This document shows positions 1-7,844 of a DNA stretch of 10,427 nucleotides, in pieces. The DNA is from Acetobacteraceae bacterium (GTDB lineage Bacteria; Pseudomonadota; Alphaproteobacteria; Acetobacterales; Acetobacteraceae), in contig DAHWNE010000271.1 of the NCBI GenBank assembly GCA_027340195.1, positions 1-10,427 of the forward strand, written 5' to 3'. Every line of letters starts with the position of its first letter. The stretch's first letter is position 1. The notes beneath the pieces are model-generated. The model was not told where the DNA came from and did no database searches. It was given only the letters and a program-made list of their open reading frames with translations. Made by a program: the position numbers and the translations under genes.

Positions 1-51
1 GCGGGTAGCCGGGGCGGGTCGGGCCGGCTAGCCTGCCCGGCGACGCACCGC

Positions 52-57
52 GGGAGG
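52..57 (+). promoter_or_regulatory. Shine-Dalgarno site of the thiolase-like gene
   Basis: GGGAGG lies 5 bases before the ATG at 63 and is the strongest ribosome site of the left block; it settles the start. The 51 bases before it are very GC-rich and hold no clear -35/-10 pair. A TAG at 6-8 could be the end of a preceding gene, but too little sequence is present to tell. Confidence 0.7.
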
Positions 58-62
58 AAACC

Positions 63-1319
63 ATGCCGCTGCCGGCCGACACCGACGCCACCACGCCGCG
101 CTATCTGCGCGACAAATTCGCCATCGTCGGCGTGGGGGAGACGCCCTACACCCGCGGCTCCGGCCGCAGCACCCGCGCCATGGGCACACATGCGGTGCGC
201 AACGCGATCCTCGATGCCGGGCTCAAGCCGGCCGATATCGACGGGATGCTGTCCTATCAGAGCGGGGATTCCACCTTCGCGCCGTTCATCGCCGGCGATC
301 TGGGGATCCGGCTCAATTTCTACATGGACGTGTTCGGCGGCGGGTCGTCCACCGAGGCGCTGATCGGCATCGCCATCGGCGTGATCGAAGCCGGGATGTG
401 CCGGACGGTGGCGATCTTTCGTTCCATGAACGGCTATTCGCAGGTGCGGATCGGCGGCACCGGGGCGCGCTCGGCCCCACCGGTCAATGGCGACATGCTG
501 CACTCGCGCGCCTATGGCTGGCAGAGCGCGGGGCAGATGTTCGCCCCCAGCTTCATGCGCCACATGCACGATTTCGGCACCACGCCCGAGCAAGTGGCGA
601 TGGTGAAGGTGGTGCATTCGGAACACGCCTCCAACAACCCGAAGGCGCTGTACCGCAAGCGCTACAGCGTGGAGGAGGTGCTGGCCAGCCGCTTCATCTG
701 CAAGCCGCTGCACCTGCTGGATTGCTGCGTGGAGACCGACAACGCCACCGCGATCATCGTCACCAGCGCCGAGCGGGCGCGCGATCTGCGCCACCATCCG
801 GTGCTGATCCGCGCCGTCGCGGGGCGGGTGAACAAGCCGCGGCTCGACATGCACTACCAGCACGGGCCGATCTCGACCGTGGCCGGTCATTACGCGAAGG
901 ACATATTGTGGCCGAATGCCGGGGTGGGACCGGAGGATATCGATCTCACCGGCGCCTATGATGCCTTCACCTTCACCACCATGCTGCAACTCGAGGATTA
1001 CGGGTTCTGCAAGAAGGGCGAGGGTGGGGATTATGTGTCCTCCGGCATCACGCGGCTGGGCGGGCGGCGGCCCAACAACACCTCCGGCGGGCATCTCTGC
1101 GAGGGCTATACCCATGGGATGAACATGGTGATCGAGAACGTGCGCCAGCTGCGCCACGACGTGGACGATTCCTGCCCGGTCGGGCCGGACGGGCGGCGGG
1201 TGCATACCCATGACTACCGGGAGGGCGGCTGTCGGCAGGTGAAGGGCGCGGAGGTGAGCGCCAATCTGGGCTGGGCCATGCCGGGCACCGGCTCGGCCAT
1301 GGTCATGCGGCGCGGCTGA
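63..1319 (+). CDS. Thiolase-superfamily protein, probably an Ltp2-like acyl-CoA retro-aldolase (often annotated 'lipid-transfer protein/acetyl-CoA acetyltransferase')
   Basis: 418 aa. The N-terminus (residues 18-26, KFAIVGVGE) and the overall layout are those of SCP2/lipid-transfer thiolases. Visible deviations from true thiolases: where the nucleophilic Cys should be, the sequence reads GGGSSTEAL (residues 92-100), with Gly at the Cys position by my alignment. The usual Gly-His-Pro motif is replaced by EGYTHGM (347-353), giving Tyr349. A second conserved-looking Tyr299 lies in GAYDAFTF. From memory, the actinobacterial steroid aldolase Ltp2 uses two tyrosines (Tyr294/Tyr344), also 50 residues apart, and works only with a DUF35 partner; such a partner is encoded next door. 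I infer carbon-carbon cleavage (or a related reaction) on a CoA thioester in the cytoplasm; the substrate is unknown. The start is fixed by a strong ribosome site GGGAGG at 52-57. Other DUF35-dependent thiolases (BbsAB-type) remain possible. No signal peptide or membrane segment. Confidence 0.85.
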   Translation: MPLPADTDATTPRYLRDKFAIVGVGETPYTRGSGRSTRAMGTHAVRNAILDAGLKPADIDGMLSYQSGDSTFAPFIAGDLGIRLNFYMDVFGGGSSTEALIGIAIGVIEAGMCRTVAIFRSMNGYSQVRIGGTGARSAPPVNGDMLHSRAYGWQSAGQMFAPSFMRHMHDFGTTPEQVAMVKVVHSEHASNNPKALYRKRYSVEEVLASRFICKPLHLLDCCVETDNATAIIVTSAERARDLRHHPVLIRAVAGRVNKPRLDMHYQHGPISTVAGHYAKDILWPNAGVGPEDIDLTGAYDAFTFTTMLQLEDYGFCKKGEGGDYVSSGITRLGGRRPNNTSGGHLCEGYTHGMNMVIENVRQLRHDVDDSCPVGPDGRRVHTHDYREGGCRQVKGAEVSANLGWAMPGTGSAMVMRRG

Positions 1320-1330
1320 GGGAGGGAACG

Positions 1331-1849
1331 ATGGGGATCGCGGCCGACTACCTGGGCATGTCGTTGCGGATCGACGACGTGGACCACGAGAATCTGGAGT
1401 ATTTCGCCCATTGCGCGGAACATCGGTTCCACCTGCAACGCTGCGACGATTGCGCGCTGCTGCGCTACCCGCCGACCACCGCCTGCCCGTGGTGCGCCAG
1501 TCCAAACGCCCATTGGACGCCGGTCGAGGGGCGCGGGACGGTGCATTCCTATACCGAGGTGCATCACGCCATCCAGCCGCAGTTCAAGCCGTTCACGCCC
1601 TATCTGGTGCTGCTGGTGGAGCTCGATACCCAGGCCGGCCAGCCCAGTCCGCAGGAGGCGCTGCGGGTGGTGGGCAATCTGGTCACGCCCGACGGGCGGC
1701 TCGCGCCGCCGGAGGCGGTGGCGCGGGTCGGCATCGGCTCGCGGATGCGGATGGTGTTCACCGATGTGGGCGAGGGAATCGCGTTGCCGCAATGGACGCT
1801 GGACGAGGCGGCGGCGCAGCCGGCGGCGCCGTGGCGGTATCCGGGGTAG
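1331..1849 (+). CDS. Zn-ribbon/OB-fold (DUF35) partner protein of the thiolase-like enzyme
   Basis: 172 aa. It has the two-part layout of the DUF35 family: a rubredoxin-like zinc ribbon with Cys38-x2-Cys41 and Cys52-x2-Cys55, then an OB-fold-like half from about residue 66 (EGRGTVHSYTEVHHAI, 66-81) to about 160. About 30 helical residues (GIAADYLGM onward) come before the ribbon, as usual. Proteins of this family are small subunits of thiolase-superfamily enzymes. Known examples are the DUF35 part of ChsH2 with Ltp2, and BbsA with BbsB, where the ribbon/OB protein completes or stabilises the acyl-CoA binding site. The gene starts 11 bases after the thiolase-like stop with its own ribosome site (GGAGGG, 1321-1326), so the two are co-transcribed and very likely form one complex. 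All four zinc ligands are present. Unlike ChsH2, it has no fused MaoC hydratase domain. Confidence 0.88.
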   Translation: MGIAADYLGMSLRIDDVDHENLEYFAHCAEHRFHLQRCDDCALLRYPPTTACPWCASPNAHWTPVEGRGTVHSYTEVHHAIQPQFKPFTPYLVLLVELDTQAGQPSPQEALRVVGNLVTPDGRLAPPEAVARVGIGSRMRMVFTDVGEGIALPQWTLDEAAAQPAAPWRYPG

Positions 1850-1876
1850 GGGATCGCCACCCGGCGGCCCGGCGGG

Positions 1877-2644
1877 TCAGATCCCCGCCCCCTCGCTGAA
1901 GGTCTCGGCCAGCGCCGCCCGCAACGCCGCCACCGTCTCGCCGAGCCCGGCCCGGGCGCGCGGCCGGCGCAGCCCCACGGTCATGTCGCGCACCACCCGC
2001 GCCGGGCTGCCCGAGAGCAGCAGCACCCGGTCGGCGAGATAGGCCGCCTCGTCGAGATCATGGGTCACGAACAACACCGAGGCGCCGCTCTCCCGCCAGA
2101 CCCGGATGAGCTCGTCTTGCAGCAGATGGCGGGTGATCGCATCGAGCGCGCTGAACGGCTCGTCCATCAGCAGCAGGTCGGGTCGCACCGCCAGCGCGCG
2201 GGCGAGTCCCACCCGCTGACGCTGCCCGCCTGACAGTTGCGCAGGGAACCGCGACGCCTGCCCGGCGAGCCCCACGAGGTCCAGCGCCGCCGCGGCCCGC
2301 GCCCGCCGCGCGGCGGCATCCAGCCGCAGCCCCTCCAGCCCGAAGGCCACATTGCCGGCGACCCGCCGCCACGGCAGCAGCCGCGCGTCCTGGAAGACCA
2401 GCGCGACCGCGCGCCGATCCGCCGCCGGCGTGGTGTGCAGCACCACGCTGCCCGCCGCCGGCCGCGCCAGCCCGGCGATCACCCGCAGCAGGGTGGATTT
2501 CCCCACCCCGGAGGGGCCGACCACGGCGGTGAAGCCGCCGCGCGGCAGCTCGAGGTCGAGCCCCGCCAGCACCGGCCGCCCCGCCGCATCCCCCGGATGG
2601 GCGAAGGCGAGGCCGCGGAGCGAGACGATCGGCGCCGCCGTCAC
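1877..2644 (-). CDS. ABC importer ATP-binding protein, nitrate/sulfonate/taurine type
   Basis: 255 aa, cytoplasmic ATPase that powers the importer encoded with it. All motifs are present in order: Walker A GPSGVGKST (43-51), Q-loop Gln85 in VFQDARLLPW, signature LSGGQRQRVGLARAL (137-151), Walker B LLLMDEP (157-163), D-loop SALD (165-168) and H-loop His195 in FVTHD. The VFQ-D-LLPW form is typical of SsuB/TauB/NrtD-like proteins. The start is taken as GTG at 2644 because this gives a 4-base GTGA overlap with the permease stop and puts the first beta strand (IVSLRGLAF) at residue 6. The same frame stays open upstream to 3238, but that stretch is a shadow of the permease. There is no separate ribosome site, so translation is probably coupled to the permease. 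The C-terminal tail after the H-loop is short and carries no added domain. Substrate not deducible. Confidence 0.93.
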   Translation of the reverse strand: MTAAPIVSLRGLAFAHPGDAAGRPVLAGLDLELPRGGFTAVVGPSGVGKSTLLRVIAGLARPAAGSVVLHTTPAADRRAVALVFQDARLLPWRRVAGNVAFGLEGLRLDAAARRARAAAALDLVGLAGQASRFPAQLSGGQRQRVGLARALAVRPDLLLMDEPFSALDAITRHLLQDELIRVWRESGASVLFVTHDLDEAAYLADRVLLLSGSPARVVRDMTVGLRRPRARAGLGETVAALRAALAETFSEGAGI

Positions 2645-3390
2645 GCGCGGGTCCAGACCAGCAGCCGGCGGCTCACCCGCTCGAAGGCAAAATCGGTGAT
2701 TCCGTAGAGCAGGGCGATGGTCAGCATGTAGAGGACCAGGATATCGGTCGCGAGCAGCCCGGCGGCTTCGTTCATCCGCTGGCCGATGCCGGGAATGCCG
2801 AACAGCTCGGCCGCCACCACCGCCATCCAGCCCTGGCCGAGGCCCGCGCGCACCCCGGCGAGAATCCCGGGCGAGGCCGCCGGCAGCACCACCGCCGTGA
2901 GCCGCCGCCAGGCGCCGCCCTGACCGAAGGCGGCGGCGAGTTCGAAGAGTCCGGGGTCGATCGCCCGCACCGCCGCCTCGGCGGCGAAATAGTTGAGCCA
3001 GAAGACGCCGATCCCGATGATGAACCCGGCCGCCATCTGCGAGGGGCCGAACCAGATCAGCGCGAAGGGGATCCAGGCCAGCGGCGGGATCGGCCGCAGC
3101 AGCCGCGCCACCCAGGCCTGGGAGGCGGCGAAGCCGGGCGAGAGCGCCACCGCCACGCCCGCGGCGATGCCGAGCGCGCTGCCGGCCGCCACCCCGGCCA
3201 GGTAATGCGTGAGGCTCGCCAGCACCGCGGCCGGCCATTCGCCGTTGCGGAGCTCGGAGAGGAACGCCGCCGGCACCTGGCTGGGGGCGGGAACGAAGGC
3301 CGCCGGCAGCAGCCCGACGCGGACCGAGGTTTCCCAGACGCCCAGGAACGCGGCCAGGCCGGCGGCCGACGCCCAGCGCGATCGCTTCAT
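2641..3390 (-). CDS. ABC importer permease, BPD-type, nitrate/sulfonate/taurine family
   Basis: 249 aa inner-membrane protein, the usual length for SsuC/TauC-like permeases. I see about six hydrophobic segments, for example near residues 9-29, 57-83, 100-115, 120-138, 186-199 and 213-232. The cytoplasmic EAA loop that docks the ATPase is clear: ELAAAFGQGGAWRRLTAVVL (150-169) followed by Pro170, with Gly156 and the LP pair at the family positions. The ATG at 3390 overlaps the stop of the binding-protein gene as ATGA, and the stop overlaps the ATPase GTG, so the three are translated as a coupled unit. The family is certain; the substrate is not. Known relatives import aliphatic sulfonates, taurine, nitrate, cyanate, phthalate, thiamine precursors and others. 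Confidence 0.92.
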   Translation of the reverse strand: MKRSRWASAAGLAAFLGVWETSVRVGLLPAAFVPAPSQVPAAFLSELRNGEWPAAVLASLTHYLAGVAAGSALGIAAGVAVALSPGFAASQAWVARLLRPIPPLAWIPFALIWFGPSQMAAGFIIGIGVFWLNYFAAEAAVRAIDPGLFELAAAFGQGGAWRRLTAVVLPAASPGILAGVRAGLGQGWMAVVAAELFGIPGIGQRMNEAAGLLATDILVLYMLTIALLYGITDFAFERVSRRLLVWTRA

Positions 3391-4397
3391 GTCGCCGCCA
3401 GGAAGAATGACGGGTCGAACATGCCGGTCACATCTTTGACCGGGGCCATGTGGTCCAGCCGGCTCTGATAGGCCGCCAGCTTCACCGTGGCCGCCAGGAT
3501 CGCGCGCGGATCGGCGATCGGGTTCATCGATCGCGAGGTCACCGCCTTGAACAGGGTCGCCTCGGTCAGCAACCCCTTGCCCATGGTGCGCGCCAGATCG
3601 GCCGCCGCGCGATGCGGGTGGGCCCGCAGCAGCGCGGTGGCACGGACATGCAGATCGACCAGCGTCTGCACCGCGGCGCGGTGGTGGGCCACCAGCTGGC
3701 CGGTCACCGCCAGGACCGCGCCCGGCTGGCCGGGGAACATCGCCGCCCCGCGCACCAGCACCCGCGCCGTCTTGTCGCGCTCCTCCACCAGGGTGATCGC
3801 GGGTTCCAGGGTGGAGGCGGCGTCCACCGCCCCGGTCAGCAGCGCCTGTTGCAGCCGGTTCTCGCCGAAGCCCAGGATTTGCACGTCGGCCGGCGCGACA
3901 TGCGCGACAAGATCGAGCCAGTAGTGCAGGACCGTATCCGGCACCGCGCCCTTGGGCAGGGTGGCGATCTTCACCGGCCGCCCGGCGGCGCGGTGGAAGG
4001 CGGCGAAGGCGGCGGCCGGGTTCGCCGCCTTTGCCCAGGCGGCGGCGAAGGCGCCGCGGCCGAGCAGGGCGATCTGGTCGATCCCGTTGGCCGCCACCAC
4101 ACGCAGGTCCACCCCATGGGCGCGCGCCACCAGCGCCGGGCCGATGCCGATATAGGCGACATCGAAGCGCCCGGAGGCGAGCGCCTGCACCATCGCGGGG
4201 CCGGAGGAGAAGCTGGTGGTCACCAGGTCGAGCCCGGCCGCGCGGGCCCAGCCCTCGGCCTGGATCACGAACAGCTGGGCCATCGGCAGGATCGGGATAT
4301 AGGCGACCCGGAGCGTGGTCGCGGCCCGCGCGCGCGGGATCAGCGCGGAGGCGGCGAGCGCCGGCAGCAGGGCGCGGCGGGAGAGGGAGGCGGTCAT
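3387..4397 (-). CDS. ABC importer substrate-binding protein (SsuA/TauA/NMT1-like), Tat-type signal peptide
   Basis: 336 aa periplasmic binding protein. The N-terminus MTASLSRRALLPALAASAL has a twin arginine (Arg7-Arg8), a hydrophobic stretch and an ARA-A cleavage site near residue 25, so export by the Tat route is likely. The mature part begins TTLRVAYIPILPMAQLFV, then FSSGPAMVQALASGRFDVAY and IGIGPALVARAHG. This is the family pattern in which the ligand is held between two lobes. The ATG at 4397 was chosen because the signal peptide begins there and AGGAA lies about 8 bases upstream. The frame runs open to a TTG at 4505, but those extra 36 residues are Arg/Pro/Gly-rich and would destroy the signal. 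It is the first gene of the importer operon. The ligand cannot be inferred: the neighbours (leucine degradation upstream, a convergent aldolase-like pair downstream) do not include a sulfonatase or nitrate reductase. Confidence 0.9.
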   Translation of the reverse strand: MTASLSRRALLPALAASALIPRARAATTLRVAYIPILPMAQLFVIQAEGWARAAGLDLVTTSFSSGPAMVQALASGRFDVAYIGIGPALVARAHGVDLRVVAANGIDQIALLGRGAFAAAWAKAANPAAAFAAFHRAAGRPVKIATLPKGAVPDTVLHYWLDLVAHVAPADVQILGFGENRLQQALLTGAVDAASTLEPAITLVEERDKTARVLVRGAAMFPGQPGAVLAVTGQLVAHHRAAVQTLVDLHVRATALLRAHPHRAAADLARTMGKGLLTEATLFKAVTSRSMNPIADPRAILAATVKLAAYQSRLDHMAPVKDVTGMFDPSFFLAAT

Positions 4398-4538
4398 GGG
4401 CGGGTTCCTGCGGGGTGGGCGGGCGTTTACGGGCCGACCGCCGCCGCCGCAAGAGAGAAGTTGCGAATGAGATGATATTTGCCGCGCGAGCGCATGGCGG
4501 AGCAAATACCGCCACGCCGGGGATCGGGCGGGGAAAAT
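4398..4538. promoter_or_regulatory. Intergenic region upstream of the importer operon, likely promoter/operator
   Basis: 141 bases between the carboxyltransferase stop and the binding-protein start, both on the minus strand. It is the largest gene-free gap in the window, and its middle part (about 4450-4510) is visibly richer in A+T than the flanks, as expected for a promoter. A possible minus-strand pair is TTGCTC (near 4505-4500) with AAATAT (near 4480-4475) at 19-base spacing, which is a weak match. There is no U-run after a stem, so I see no intrinsic terminator for the gene before it. Confidence 0.4.
4476..4508. repeat. 7-bp inverted repeat, candidate operator
   Basis: TATTTGC at 4476-4482 and its exact reverse complement GCAAATA at 4502-4508, separated by 19 bases. 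The arms are A/T-rich in a very GC-rich setting. The dyad lies about 80-110 bases before the binding-protein start and overlaps the proposed promoter. This suits a regulator-binding site better than a terminator, since the stem would have a long loop and no U-run follows. Confidence 0.4.
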
Positions 4539-6121
4539 CTACATCCGGAACAGCCCGAACCGGGTCGGCGGGATCGGCGCCTGCAGCGCCGCCGCCAGCG
4601 ACAGCGCCAGCACGCGCCGCGTATCGGCCGGGTCGATGATGCCGTCATCCCAGAGCCGCGCCGAGGCGAAGACCGGCTTGCCCTTGGCGTCGTATTCGGC
4701 CCGGATTGGATCCTTGAACGCCGCCTCCGCCGCCGCGTCGGCGAAATTGCCGCGCACGGTCGCCAGCACGCTCGCCGCCTGCTCCCCCCCCATCACCGAG
4801 ATGCGGGCATTGGGCCAGATCCACAGGAAGCGCGGGTCGTAGGCGCGCCCGCACATGCCGTAATTGCCCGCCCCGAAGGAGACGCCGACGATCACGGTGA
4901 GCTTCGGCACCGAAGCGGTGGCGACCGCGGTCACCAGCTTGGCGCCGTCGCGCGCGATGCCGCCGGCCTCGTATTTCTTCCCCACCATGAAGCCGGTGAT
5001 GTTCTGCAGAAACAGCAGCGGAATGCGGCGCTGGCAGCAGAGTTCGATGAAATGCGCCCCCTTCAGCGCGGATTCCGAGAACAGGATGCCGTTATTGGCG
5101 AGAATCCCCAGCGGATAGCCGTGCAGATGGGCGAAGCCGCAGACCAGGGTGGTGCCGTAGAGCCGCTTGAACTCGTCGAACTCCGAGCCATCGACCAGGC
5201 GCGCGATCACCTCGCGCGCGTCGTAGGGGGTACGCAGATCGGCCGGGACCACGCCATGCAGCTCCGCCGGGTCGTGAAGCGGCGCGCGCGGAGCACGCTG
5301 GGTGACCGCCGGCGCCGGCGCCGGCCCGAGACCGGCGATGATGCGCCGGCAGATCGCCAGCGCGTGGCGATCGTCATGGGCGTAATGATCGACCACGCCG
5401 GAGACGCGGGCGTGAACCTCCGCCCCGCCGAGTTCCTCGGCGGTGACGTCCTCCCCGGTCGCCGCCTTCACCAGCGGCGGCCCGCCCAGGAAGATCGTGC
5501 CCTGGCCGCGGACGATCACGCTCTCGTCGGCCATCGCCGGCACATAGGCGCCGCCGGCGGTGCAGGATCCCATCACCGCGGCGATCTGCGGGATGCCCTC
5601 GGCCGACATATTGGCCTGGTTGAAGAAGATGCGGCCGAAATGCTCGCGGTCGGGGAAGATGTCCTCCTGCAACGGCAGGAAGGCGCCGCCGGAATCGACC
5701 AGGTAGATGCAGGGCAGGCGGTTGGCGCGCGCGATCTCCTGCGCGCGCAGATGCTTCTTCACCGTCATCGGCAGGTAGCTGCCGCCCTTCACCGTGGCAT
5801 CGTTGGCGACGATCACGCATTCGCGCCCCGAGACACGGCCGATGCCGGTGACGATACCGGCCGCCGGCGCCTCGTTGGCATACATGCCCCAGGCCGCCAG
5901 CTGCGAGAGTTCCAGGAACGGCGTGCCCGGGTCCAGCAGCGCGGCGACGCGATCGCGCGCCAGCAGCTTGCCGCGCGCCTGGTGGCGGGCGCGGGCGGCC
6001 GCCCCACCGCCCTGGGCGACCTCGGCGGCCATGGCGCGCAGCTCCTCCACCAGGGCCTGCATGGCGGCGGCGTTGGCGGCGAACTCCGCGCCGCGCGGGT
6101 CGATCGCCGAGCGCAGGACGC

Positions 6122-6125
<4 letters not shown>
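4539..6125 (-). CDS. mccB: Methylcrotonyl-CoA carboxylase, carboxyltransferase (beta) subunit
   Basis: 528 aa, close to the usual length of the family (about 535). It moves the carboxyl group from carboxybiotin to 3-methylcrotonyl-CoA, the fourth step of leucine degradation, in the cytoplasm. Both crotonase-fold halves are complete. The N-half has [17 protein letters not shown] (116-132), [18 protein letters not shown] (141-158) and the [16 protein letters not shown] oxyanion loop (186-201). The C-half has [20 protein letters not shown] (340-359), [18 protein letters not shown] (373-390) and [20 protein letters not shown] (414-433). The end TRFGLFRM is typical of the MCC beta subunit. A Pro/Ala linker (PAPAPAV, about 269-274) separates the halves. 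The ATG at 6125 overlaps the dehydrogenase stop as ATGA, with GGAAA a few bases before. The alpha subunit that carries biotin is not in this window, so the enzyme needs a partner encoded elsewhere. Geranyl-CoA carboxylase beta is a less likely alternative. Confidence 0.93.
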
Positions 6126-7300
<1,175 letters not shown>

Positions 7301-7364
7301 GGGTCAGGTCCGGTTGGGCAGCGCGCCAGCATGGCCGAAGCCGGGGGCCTGGTGAAGCCGCCGC

Positions 7365-7844
7365 TCAGCCGGCCACCACCCGCCGCCCCAGCGCCGCCAG
7401 CGCCGCGCGCAGCGGTCCTTCGGGCAGTCCCGCCAGCCGCGCCTCCAGCGCCGCCAGCAAGGCTGGATCGGGCGCGGGCGGCATGGCGGGGGCGGAGGCG
7501 GGCGGGGCCAGGTCCTGGGTGAACCGCAACCGCTGCACCACCGTCCCGCCCAGCGCGGTGTTGATCCGCTCCAGCAGCGCTCCGGCCAGGTGTTGCAACT
7601 CCAGCGCCGCCGGTCCCGCGCAGGCCAGGGTCAGCGTGCCCGCCGTCAGCCGCCGCGGCACCGCGACCCGCGCCAGCCCGGGGCCGACGATCTCCGCCCA
7701 ATCGGCCAGCAGCTGCGCGGCGGCGGGGGCGCGGCGCCGATAGGCGGGGCGGGTCACGCCGGGGACCAGCGCCGCCAGCGCCCGCGGCCCATAGACGTGC
7801 CGGGGCGGCGTTGCCATAGACGCGCGCGTGTCAGACCCCGCCAT
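7365..7844 (-). CDS. DUF721 / DciA-like protein
   Basis: 159 aa. The core LLADWAEIVGPGLARVAVP (45-63), then LTAGTLTLACAGPAALEL (66-83) and LLERINTALGG (90-100), matches the DUF721 family: W..IVG..LA, a short strand pair, then a helix ending in RIN..LG. Some members (DciA) load or recruit the replicative helicase DnaB in bacteria that lack DnaC. Alphaproteobacterial copies often lie next to mutY, as here, but whether this one acts in replication is inference. The tail (113-126) is rich in Pro/Ala. Two starts are possible. The ATG at 7844 has a GGAGG 4 bases upstream and makes the 5' end overlap the mutY start on the other strand. The ATG at 7817 gives MATPPRHVYGPRAL, which is nearer the conserved part, but has no ribosome site. 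I kept the first. No signal peptide or membrane segment. Confidence 0.8.
   Translation of the reverse strand: MAGSDTRASMATPPRHVYGPRALAALVPGVTRPAYRRRAPAAAQLLADWAEIVGPGLARVAVPRRLTAGTLTLACAGPAALELQHLAGALLERINTALGGTVVQRLRFTQDLAPPASAPAMPPAPDPALLAALEARLAGLPEGPLRAALAALGRRVVAG

Noticed and set aside
1850..1877. Possible bidirectional terminator between the convergent DUF35 and ATPase genes
   Set aside because: Only a 5-bp stem (ACCCG 1859-1863 with CGGGT 1873-1877) with a 9-base loop and no U-run on either strand. Such GC stems occur all over this window.
2645..3238. N-terminal extension of the ABC ATPase through the permease region
   Set aside because: The extension is out-of-frame permease sequence; the GTGA overlap at 2641-2644 gives a normal-length ATPase.
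3450..4475. Open frame of 341 codons opposite the substrate-binding protein gene
   Set aside because: His/Arg/Gly-rich shadow with no recognisable domain; the opposite strand has signal peptide and family motifs.
4398..4505. N-terminal extension of the binding protein from a TTG at 4505
   Set aside because: It would put 36 Arg/Pro/Gly-rich residues before a clear twin-arginine signal peptide. The ATG at 4397 has a ribosome site.
5308..5325. GGC/GCC-type hexamer repeat inside mccB
   Set aside because: It encodes the Pro/Ala linker between the two crotonase-fold halves and is normal for a GC-rich gene; no sign of a mobile or structural repeat.
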